Assembly (NCBI RefSeq): GCF_965363235.1
Contig: NC_134839.1
Span: 82,175,410-82,239,409 of the forward strand
From: Mytilus galloprovincialis
Lineage: Eukaryota; Mollusca; Bivalvia; Mytilida; Mytilidae
Reading direction: 5' to 3'
Length of the DNA stretch: 64,000 bases
Shown here: positions 41,301 to 53,300 of the stretch, piece by piece
Layout: each line of letters starts with the position of its first letter
Position numbering within the stretch: position 1 is the first letter of the stretch
Notes under the pieces: model-generated
What the model saw: the letters and a program-made list of their open reading frames with translations, nothing else
What the model was told of the DNA's origin: nothing
Databases searched by the model: none
Made by a program: the position numbers and the translations under genes

Positions 41301-44300
41301 AAATTCATATTAAAAAAATTAACAATCATGTTTTTTGTCTCATGCACGTACTCTCTGTCTCAATCCAATTGTCAGCTATAGCTTAATATTCTTTTATAAG
41401 ACAACTTATTGTCGTGTACAGCTTATGACATACATTGAAAACACAACTAAACTCTCAATATGAGACGTAATATCGAATTGTGCTAATAAGTTGGTATCGA
41501 AATCAGATAATACAGAAAGTATTGCTATTAAGCAATCACTGAAATACCTTCTTGTGTCGAACACAAGTATTTTGTTATAGCAATCAATGAAATGTTTTCT
41601 TGTAACGAACAAAGTATTGTGGTATAGTACTCACTAAAATATTTTCTTTTCGAACAAAGAATTGTGGTATAGTAATCAATGAAATGTTTTCATATGACGA
41701 ACAAAGTATTGTGGTATAGTACTCACTAAAATATTTTCTTTTCGAGCAAAGTAGTGTGGTATAGTAATCAATAAAATGTTTTCTTATGACGAACAGAGTT
41801 TCGTATTATATCAGTCGCTGAAATGTATTCTTGTGTTGTACAAATAATCGTGTGACGACACATCAAAGAGGGAACTATAAAACATGACAACAAACACAAT
41901 TTTATTTTTCATATTATAAATGTCATTGCAATACAGGGATCAACATCTACCACAAACACTGGTCCTTCGGCTGCACACAGTGGTAACCAATATGCCTATA
42001 TTGAGGTAAATGGTCAAGGACAGGGATTTGTGGCCTTTTTGAGCTCAAAGAATACTAACCTGTTCTGTAAGTATTAAAGACATTCACTTATATATGTTAA
42101 AACCTTACTATATCTTAACAACGTGTTTTATTGTTTCTGCATTTGTTTTCGTTCTATTATTAATATTACTTGTACTGTTGGATTGTTTTATGTGATATCC
42201 ATTTAACGTGGCTCGGTACTTATACATCTCGTCAAAGTGTTTGTATTGTCTTTTATTTTTTGCTGGTGTGATTTATATATGCGACGTTTTGTATTTTTTT
42301 GGTTCTTATAACGTGACTCTGTACTTTAAAAGATCCCGTTAGTATGATATTGTTCTATTTCATGTCATTTTGAGATATTTCTATTAAGAATTACTAAATA
42401 CATTGAACCACAAACGTCAAAATCCTTCAATCAAGTTGTGGAATTAAGTATTTGTGGATTCTTATAAATTCTATATAATCTTTGGACTCGGTCCGGAAAT
42501 CAGTTATTCCTTCAAATTTTTCCTACCAGAGTAAACTTTAAATACACATTCATTTGTCCGTTTGTAAAGTTTCACTGAGATTGTGTGGGCTTATTATTTT
42601 ATGCACTGACCTTGAATAAAACGTTATCGTTGACACTGGACTTCGAACATTGCTATCAAGAATCAAATGTTAGAGGGAGAAACTGATTCATTTTGATTGG
42701 ACTGTCAGTGTTAGAAAATATTGGGACTATATATGTTAGAAATATTTTTCCCAAAGTGATTATTCTGATTATTATATAAATAAACTAGCAATTTTCAATA
42801 AATCCATCAATATATTATAGAAAATGTACAAAAAATATAAGAACTTCATCTCAATCAAATGTTTGTCCCAAATAAATGCACTATTTTAAATCTCGGTCTA
42901 TTTTTGAAATTTCCTAACATTGCCTATGTGAAATTTTAAAACTGTTTGTATGTACATTGAACGACAAATCTATGTGACGTATAACATTTTCTGACGTCAG
43001 ACACGCAAATCAATGAATGTGTTTGTAGATAGTAGTTTTTGTGTTCAGTTAAATTGTTTCTTTGATAATTGTTACACGATGATGACTGCTGTACCCATAT
43101 TTTGACCATTTTATTTATTGTGTCTGTTTAGTTCACGCTTCATTGTAAATATAACGGACTTTGATGAGACTGTCATCAAAGTGAGAAGGTTAACGCTATA
43201 AACCAGGTTTAATCTACCATTTTCTACATTTGAAAATGCCTGTTACCAAGTCAGGGATATGACAGATCTTGTCCATTCGTTTTTGATGTGTTTTGTTATT
43301 TGATTTTGCCATGTGATTATGAACTTTCCGAATTGATTTTCCTTTAAGTTCAGTATTTTTGTGATTTTACTTTTTACATTAAATTACGTAAGTATTTTTG
43401 TTATTAGTTTCAACTGCACTATTGTTTTCTTGTAACTAGCTTTCATGTTGTCTTTAGTGTCGTGTGAAGACAATATAATCCATCCTTGTGCTTCAGGTTT
43501 ATGCTCCAATAATATGGAAGATAATTGAGTGTATCGGAGCGATAGGATTTTTTTCGCTGTGTTGAAGACCCATTGATGGCCTACGTCCATTATTTGCTCT
43601 TCGGTCGTGTTGTTGTCACTTTAACATATTCCCAATTTTCATTCTCAATATCATTTATATGAAGCTGTCGATTTAAAATTATTAGATACTCTATCTCTTT
43701 ATTTTCGATGCAGTTGGAATTTTTTCGATTTTTCAACTTTGACCCTAATGTGGCTTATCTATTGTAACAGCATGATTGTCATCTGCTATCTGTTCTGTGA
43801 TTTTACACGTCATTTTGGAGCCCCTTTATAGCTTGCTGTTCGGTGTGAGCTAAGGCTCCGTGTTGAAGACCGTACTTTGACCTATAATGGTTTACTTTTA
43901 CAAATTGGGATTTGAAAGATAGTTGTTTCATTGGCATTCATACCTCATCTTATTATGTCTATTATAATAAAACGTTTCAACAAAAATAAGCCACTGGTGA
44001 ACAAGAAAACAAATTGATTTTATAATGTACAATAGTTTTATCCCCTGGGAATTTTACCTGTAAGCATGAAATATAGACGACCAAAAAAACTATGTTGGAA
44101 ATAAGTGAAAAATCTTTATAAGTAATTAAGATATATCATCAATGAAATTAGTATCCACGGTGTATCCTTATGAAAAATTATGTTCCGAAAGATTTCCTAA
44201 ACTTTAATCTACGAAAAAAAAATGGTTGTAGAAACATGCACACTTAACAACATGTAAAATAGGTCAATAGAACACTTATCATTATTAAAAATACACCTGT

Positions 44301-47300
44301 ACGTCATTAGTGTTCCTGTCAATGGTGAGACTACTTTGATAAAGTAATATCATTGACCAGTTTAGTACCACCATTGAATATATCATGACAATATGCTAGT
44401 GTTGTATGTTTTTTTTTATAGGTTAAACAACTGATATATCATATTATATATAAAATGCAATATTTCTTTTAACACTTTAACGTATTACCTATACCAATGT
44501 TTCACACAAACTCGTGCATGCTGGTAACAGCAATGATACTATTTAGTAACACTATTGATATTTTTATTTATTAATATTATTTTATATAATTTGGGACTTT
44601 GTTTTTTTTATTTTTATGCTGCTTAGTGTTCTTTGTTTCATGTTAGTACTTTATTTAAATCATAATTGAACGGTGTTGTCAATGGTAATACTTTGTGCCA
44701 TTGTAATTACTGAAGAGATAGAGGTTTTACTATATAAAAATGCCATTATCTTTATGTTTTATTAACAATTGACATTTGTTTATCCCGTATAGGAAAGACA
44801 AGCCATTGTCTGTCTTATCATTTTGTCTTACACATTTTACATGTATTCAGTTTTAATGTATACTTTAATATTACCAACAACCATAATTAGGACAGTTATG
44901 AGTTTTGCAACAATTCATTCTGATTTTTTTGTTAAATATAATGCATACCTATAGAAATGACTAGTTTTTTAAAACTTTTAAACAACAAATTGAAACGTTG
45001 TAGTCAATCAGCACATAATATGCAGATGAGCATATTCACAAGAAATTAGAACCATTTGAACCTTTTAGAAGTTGAGTGTCTTCGAACTTAATAATATGGT
45101 GAGATTTTGTTTTCCCAGTGACAATGTATGGGCGTAGGATATGTCAGTTATTCTCAAAGGGTTCTTTAATTTCCCTGTTCATTTGTATAAACTTCATATT
45201 TCAATTGTTTTGATAATGAATTACATATCTCACTTGTCAAATGATTATGGTGATCATTTCAGCCTCTTCGTATTGCCTCAGATTTTATTATCACATGTAT
45301 GGTCAAGATATCGGATATCTAGCAGTGTACTCACAAACAAACAACTCGGGCTATTGGTCCAATCCTTGGACTCGGTCTGGAAATCACGGAAATCAATGGA
45401 TAGAAGCTAGTGTGGATATTACTGGTAATATACATTCAGGCATTGTTGTAAGTATATAACCAGGATACATGTATCAGTTCTTCCTGTAATTTTTTCCTAC
45501 CAGAGTAAACTTTAAAGACACATTCATTTGTCCGTTTGTAAAGTTTCACTGAGATTGTGTGGGCTTATTATTTTATGCAATGACCTTGAATAAAACGTTA
45601 TCGTTGACACTGGACTTCGAACATTGCTATCAAGAATCAAATGTTAGAGGGAGAAACTGATTCATTTTGATTGGACTGTCAGTGTTAGAAAATATTGGGA
45701 CTATAAATGCTAGAAATATTTTTCCCAAAGTGATTATTCTGATTGTAATATAAATAAACTATCAATTTTCAATAACTCCATCATTATATTATAGAAAATG
45801 TACTAAAAATAATAGAACTTCATCTCAATCAAATGTTTGTCCCAAATTAATGCAAAATCACCTAGTCGGTTCTTAGTAGTAAGGCTCTATTTATATTGCA
45901 TATCGATGGCATCATAATGATTGTAACTTGTGGCACTGCCGTTGTTCGTTGTTATTTGATATTAATTGGTTTGTTCCTTCTGTATCTTATTTGCAGCAAT
46001 GGACATTTGAGCGAAATGAAAGAATATTTGAGAAATTAAAAAAAGAATTCGAGTGTCAAAGTATCGAATATCTAAGAGAAAATACAAAATAAGCATAGGA
46101 CATTTTAACGAGAGAAAAAAATAAGAATGATGAAGGAGTACCTCTTCTGTTCTATATATTTAATCTGTAATCCTTGCTCACCACGGGAGGTGGAAGTAGA
46201 ATCTCAACCAGGATATAGTTTACAAAGAGTTGATGACGCACACAATTCAAAACATCTTTATAATACACTGTCATAAAACATAAAACTCGTCAATGGCAAT
46301 ATTTTAAAGTCAGTTCGGGCTTGGAATTTATTTCTAAGGCTTCTGACATAGAAATCCCTCCTGACGGAAGATTCAGGTTCTAAGTAGGGAATACGTTTGC
46401 TGAACAGACGGACAAGCAGCTGCAAGATTTTTCATGTGATGACTTTCTTACCGTTCACACATTGATCTTAAATGAGCTGTTATATGTTGTTTCGTATACC
46501 ACAATGAATGTTAAGTTCTATGTTGTAGATTTCCACGTTTGTTTATCAGAATTTGTATTATCTGGTCTTTGATTGATTAGAACATGACAATTTCCATGCA
46601 TTAGCTTCAGAGTTATCACACCAATGAATTTCGAATTTGGATATGTTGTATCTGGTAACAAAATGAAGGTCATTAACGGGGTTGACCATTTTTACTTCAA
46701 TTGTTAAGGAGTTACGGCCCTTAAAAGTTTTAATAGTGACACCAATGATATAAACTGTCTATACACTTTCGTTGATGACACACCTGTCCTTTATAATAGA
46801 GTGAATGTATGAAAGACGACATTTTCTGTAACACGATTTATCCTTGACGCATGCAACAAAATTAAGTGTATGCATAGCAAAACATCAAGAGATAAATAAA
46901 AAAAAAATACAAAACTCCAAGGAAACATCAAAACGGAAACTCTCTTGTCAAAAGCTCAAACAGTTACTCATCAATCGAAGTTAAGAGTAACTTTTATATT
47001 CTTTACTTGGTAAAATATGGTTACTCTCTTGATGTAGCCATGTATTGAAACAAACATTACTAAACTATTTTAACGTAGGATACATACAATTGGACTCTTC
47101 AATGTTAAATTTGTGTCAATTAAAACAATGTTAAATTGTGAATTTGTCATAATTCTATAATTTTTCAAATCAAGTACGCAATTACATTTCATACTAATCA
47201 GAATGTAAAATATCAATTACAATTAGCGACTAACTGAAACATTCAAAACACGTGAATGAATTATGTGTGCGAAAAAAAAATTAGATAACATAAAATGTAT

Positions 47301-50300
47301 TTCAACTTATTAAAAAAAAATATAAAGTGTGAATGACAATTATTTTTAAATACTTGTAAACCTAAACAAAAGAATATTTTCTACATTAATATTTTTTTCA
47401 GATTGATATCGAGGCTTCGAAAGGAAAAGCTGGTAATAACGGTGATATTGCAATTGATAATATAAGATTGTGTACCGGTTCTTGTACTCCAGGTATATTT
47501 ATATTCAGCTAATACATAGTTATTTGGAATACATGAATCTTTGCAAGGTTATTATGGCTAGTTCGATTTAAAAGAAAAAGGAATCGTAGCAACGATTTGA
47601 TCTTATTTGCTTTCTATTCATAAAAATTGACTCTGAACTCAATATTTCAAAAGAAGGAAATAATAAAAGCGCGGGTCAAAATGTAATTTGTTGATTGAGA
47701 TAAGCATTCGGTGTCAAACAGTTGATCAAATACTGGGGAGGGGAGGGGTTTCACATAAAAAAAAATATAGACTTTATGTCTGACTTTATTATCTTCAGTC
47801 ATTGAATGCGGATTTGAACAAGGACAAACATGTGCATTGGAAAATACTAATGGCGACGACTTCGACTGGACTTTATATAAATCCGTAAGTTTTGTTTAGA
47901 AGCAAATGAAAAATGAATATTTCTCTACATATAATTTAATTGTTTATGTAATGCGTCTTCTGATTGGATGGCGTTGTTTTGTTTATCAACTCCTAGACAT
48001 AATTTTTTCATGTGACCATGACGTCATCAACGTTTTTTCATTGTTTACTCTGGTTTGAAATGGAATTAAGAATTAAATTATAAGAAATTACTTTATATTT
48101 TATTTGTCTATTTGAAGTAACATAAAAACTGTGGTGCACACCTTAATTAACATGCTACGGGTTATGCATCATATTTTTAGCTCACCTGGCCCGAAGGGCC
48201 AAGTGAGCTTTTCTCATCACGTTGCGTCCGGCGTCCGTCGTCGTCGTCCGTCGACGTTAACTTTTACAAAAATTTCTCCTCTGAAACTACTGGGCCAAAT
48301 TAAACCAAACTTGGCCACAATCATCTAGTTTAAAAAATATGTCCGGTGACCCTGCCAACCATCCAAGATGACCGCCATGGCTAAAGATTGAACATAGGTG
48401 TAAAAAGTAGATTTTGGCTTATAACTCTGAAACGAAAGCATTTACAGCAAATCTGACATGGGGCAAAATTGTTATCAAGTCAATATCTATCTGCCCTGAA
48501 ATTTTCATATGAATTGGACAACTAGTTGTTGGGTTACTGCCCCTGAATTGGTAATTTTAAGGAAATTTTGCCGTTATTGGTTATTATCTTGAATACTATT
48601 ATAGATAGAGATAAACTGTAAACAGCAATAATGTTATGCAAAGTAAGATCTACAAATAATTCAACATGACCAAAATGGTCAGTTGACCCCTGAAGGAGTT
48701 ATTGCTCTTTATAGTCAATTTTTAACAATTTTTATTAATTTGGTATTTTTTGGTAAATTTTTACAAATTATTGTCCTCTGTAACAGAAGGGCCAAGTTTA
48801 TTACAGATAGAGAAAACTGTAAGTGGCAAGAATGGTGAGTAAAGTAAGATCTACAAACACATCACCATCACCACAACACAATTTTGTCATGAATCCATTT
48901 GTGTAATTTGTTTAATATGCACATATACCAAGGTGAGCGACAAAGGATCTTAAGAGCCTCTAGTTATGTTATTTCTTCATAGACAGAAAGAAATATTACA
49001 GTTATTCCTTAATCATATCACAAAGTTTTGATATTTTGATTAGATTTGTGATTGTCGTTGTGTCATTTATGTGCAACAACTACTAATTTTTACTGAAATT
49101 GGATATTCTTCGAAAATATAAATCCAGGGATTAATTGATAATACTACAATAACATCATCGGCTTCTGATATTCTTGTTTAACATGATATAAAAAGTTATA
49201 AGAATTCTACATAAAAAAGATTCAATTAGACTTATCTTGTTGGTATGAAAAAAAATCCCTCTTTTGGTATGTTTTTTTTTTATTTTAAAAGAAATAACGT
49301 CCTGTCTCAGAATACGGTTAATACGAACAGTCGAAAATATACGGTGTTAATCATGGCGATGAGGTAGCAATCCAACGAAACAACAAACTAATAAAAAACT
49401 ATACATTTGAACTACAAATTCTAAATGTGTAAATTTGAGTTGATATTAAAAAAAAGTTGGTAAGTTTGATTATATGTTTAAAAAAAGAAATCGTTAAAAC
49501 ATTTTCAAATTCATATTAAAAAAATTAGCAATCATGATTTTTTCTCATGCACGTCCTCTCTGTCTCAATCCCATTGCCAGCTATAGCTTAATATTCTATT
49601 TTAAGACAACTTATTGTCTTGTACACTAATGGCATACATTGAAAACACAACTAAATTCTCAATATGAGACGTAATTTCGAATTGTGCTAACAAGTTGGTA
49701 TCGAAATCAGACAATACAGAAAGTATTGCTATTAAGCAATCACTGAAATACCTTCTTGTGTCGAACACAAGTATTGATATATAGTAAGCACTGAAATGTT
49801 TTCTTGTTACGAACTAAGTATTGTGGTATAGTAATCAATGATTATTTTTCTTATGACGAACAAACTATTGTATTATATCAGCCGCTGAAATGTATCATTG
49901 TGTTGAACAAATAACCGTGTGAACGACACACCAAAGAGGGGACTGTAAAACATGACAACAAACAAACACAATTTTATTTTTCATATTATAAATGTCATTG
50001 CAATACAGGGATCAACATCTACCACAAACACTGGTCCTTCGGCTGCACACAGTGGTAACCAATATGCCTATATTGAGGTAGATGGTCAAGGAGAGGACTT
50101 TGTGGCCTTTTTGAGCTCAAAGAATACTAACCTGTTCTGTAAGTATTAAAAACATTCACTTATATATGTTAAAACTTTACATTAAATTACGTAAGTATTT
50201 TTGTTATTAGTATTCAACTGTACTATTGTTTTCTTATAACTAGCTTTTATGTTGTCTTTTGTGTCGTGTGAAGACAAGATAATGCATCCTCTTGCTTCAG

Positions 50301-53300
50301 GTGTATGCTCTTATAATATGCAAGATAATGGAGTGTATCGGAGCGATATGATTTTTTCGCTGTGTTGAAGACAATTGGTGACCTACGTCCATTGTCTGCG
50401 TTTCGGTCGTGTTGTTGTCACTTTGACATATTCCCAATTTCCATTCTCAATATCATTTATATACAGCTGTCGATTTAAAATTATCAGATACTCTATCTCT
50501 TTATTTCCGATGCAGTTGGAATTTTTTCGATTTTTCCCCTTTGACCCTTATGTTGCTTATCTATTGTAACAGCATGATCGTCATCTGCTATCTGTTCTGT
50601 GATTTTACATGTCATTTTGGAGCCCCTTTATAGCTTGCTGTTCGGTGTGAACTAATGCTCCGTGTTGAAAACCGTACTTTGACCTAAAATGGTTTAATTT
50701 TACAAATTGTTACTTGAAAGAGAGTTGTCTCATTGGCATTCATATCTCATCTTCTTATATCTATTATAATAACACCTTTCAACAAAAAGAAGCCACTGGT
50801 GAACCAGAAAACAAATTGATTTTAGTATGTTTCATTGTTTCTCCCCTGACAATTTTACCTGTAAGCATGTAATATAGACGACCAAAAAAAACTATGTTGG
50901 AAAGAAGTTAAAAATCTCTATAAGTAATTCAGCTATATCATAAATGAAATTAGTGTTCATGGTGTATCCTTATAAAAAATCATTTTCCGAAAGATTTCCT
51001 AAACTTTGATTTATTAAAAGATATTGGTTGTAGAAACATGAACAATGAACAACATATAAAATAGGTAAATAGAGCACTTATCATAATCAAAAATACACCT
51101 GTACGTCATTAGTGTTACTGTCAATGGTGAGACTACTTTGATAAAGTAATATCATTGACCAGTTTAGTACCACCATTAAATATATCATGACAATAAGCTA
51201 GTTTTGTGTGGGTTTTTGTTTATGTTAAACAACTGATATATCATATTATTTATAAAATACAACACTTATTTTAACAATGTTTCAATACTTTAATGTATTA
51301 CCTATACCAATGTTTCACACAAACGCGTGCATGCTGGTAACAGCAATGACACTATTTAGTAACACTATTGATATTTTTATTTATCAATATTATGTTATAT
51401 AATTTGGGAGTTTGCTTTTTATTTTTATTTTGCTTTGTGTTCTTTGTTTCAAGGAAGATAAGTCATTATCTAGTCATTGTTTCTTACACATTTTACATGT
51501 TTTCAGTTTTAATATATACTTTAATATTACCAACAGCCACAATTAGGACAGTTATGTTTTTTGCAACAGTTCATTCTGATTTTTTTTGTCAAGTATAATG
51601 CATACCTATAGAAATGACTAGTTATTTAAAACTTTCAAACAACAAATTGAAACGTTGTAGTCAATCAGCACATGATATGCAGATAAGCATATTCACAAGA
51701 AATTTGTACCAGTTGAACCTTTAAAAGTTGTGTATCTTTGGACTTAAGAATATGGTGAGAATTTGTTTTCCCAGTGACAATGGATATGTCAGTTATTCTC
51801 AAAGGGTTCTTTAATTTCCCTGTTCATTTGTATAAACTTCATATTTCAATTGTTTTGATAATGAATTACATATCTCACTTGTCGAATAATTATTGTGTTT
51901 ATTTCAGCCTCTTCGTATTGCCTCAGATTTTATTATCACATGTATGGCCAACATATCGGAAATCTAGCAGTGTACTCACAAACAAGAAACTCGGGCTATT
52001 GGTCCAAACGTTGGACTCGGTCCGGAAATCAAGGAAATCAATGGATAAAAGCTAGTGTGGATATTACTGGTAATATAACGTCAGGCATTGTTGTAAGTAT
52101 ATAATCAGAATATCAGTTCTTCCTTCAAATTTTTCCTACCAGCGTAAACTTTAAATACACATTCATTGTCCGTTTGTAAAGTTTCACTGAGATTGTGTGG
52201 GCTTATCATTTTATTCACTGACCCTGAATAAACCGTTATCGTTGACACTGGACATCGAACATTGCTATCAAGAATCAAATGTTAGAGGGAGAAACTGATT
52301 CATTTTGATTGGACTGTCAGTGTTAGAAAATATTGGGACAATATATGCTAGAAACATTTTTCCCAAAGTGATTATTCTGATTCTAATATAAATCAACTAG
52401 CAATTTTCAATAACTTCATCAGTATATTATAGAAAAAGTAGTAAAAATATTAGAACTTCATCTCAATCCAATGTTTGTCCCAAATAAATGCACAATCACC
52501 CAGTCGGTTCTTAGTAGTGAGACTCTATATATATTGCATATCAATGGTATCATAATGATTGTAACTTGTGGCACTGCCGTTGTTTGTTGTTATTTGATAT
52601 CAATTGGTTTGTGCCTTTTGTATCTTATTTGAGCGAAATGAAAGAATTTGAGAAATTAAAAAAAGAGTTCGAGTTTCAAAGTATCGACTATCTAAGAGAA
52701 AATACAAAATAAGCATAGGAAACTTTAACGAGAAAAAAATAAGAATGATGAAGTAGTTCCTCTTCTGTTCTATATATTTAATCTGTAATCCTTGCTCACC
52801 ACGTGAGGTGGAAGAAGAATCTCAACCAGGATATAGTTTACAAAGAGTTGATAAAGCTCGAAATTCAAAACATCTTTATATTACACTGCCATAAAACATA
52901 AATCTCGTCAATGACATTATTTCAAAGCCAGTTCAGGCCTGAAATTTATTTCTAAGGCTTCTGACATAGAAATCCTGTTTGTTGTTTCGTATACCACAAT
53001 GAATGTCAAGTTCTATGTTAATGATTTCCACGTTTGTTTGTCCGAATGTGTATAATAGGGTCTTTGATTGATTAGATAATGGCAATTTCCATACTAAGCT
53101 TCAGAGTGATCACACCAATGAATTTCGAATTTGGATATGTTGTAGCTGGTAACAAAGCGATGGTCATTAACGGGGTTGACCATTTTTACTTCAGTTGTTT
53201 AAGGAGTTATGGCCCTTAAAAGTTTTATTTGTACATAAATATAAACTTTCTATATACTTTCGTTGATGTCACGTTTGCCCTTTATAATAGAGTGAATGTA

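Larger units (their letters stand above)
42109..43377. repeat. 1.27 kb extra segment in intron 20, block A
   Basis: Block B joins directly across this point (50180/50181). The segment is bordered by TTAC on both sides (42105-42108 and 43374-43377). It contains, in order, AT-rich sequence with words like cgtggctcggtacttataca, a fragment of the gene's own MAM exon and intron (42485-42890), unexplained AT-rich sequence, and a reversed gaactcc-family repeat (43130-43377). It may be one composite insertion or several events. Confidence 0.55.
39010..47492 (+). repeat. Tandem genomic duplication, block A (MAM2)
   Basis: A block starting near attcagctaatactaagtta in intron 18 and ending with exon 22 is repeated as 47497-53990. 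Similarity runs through exons and introns in order. Block A is about 2 kb longer. It carries a SINE (39839-40199), a hairpin family 2 element (40333-41055), a longer minisatellite and a 1.27 kb insert (42109-43377). Confidence 0.88.
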
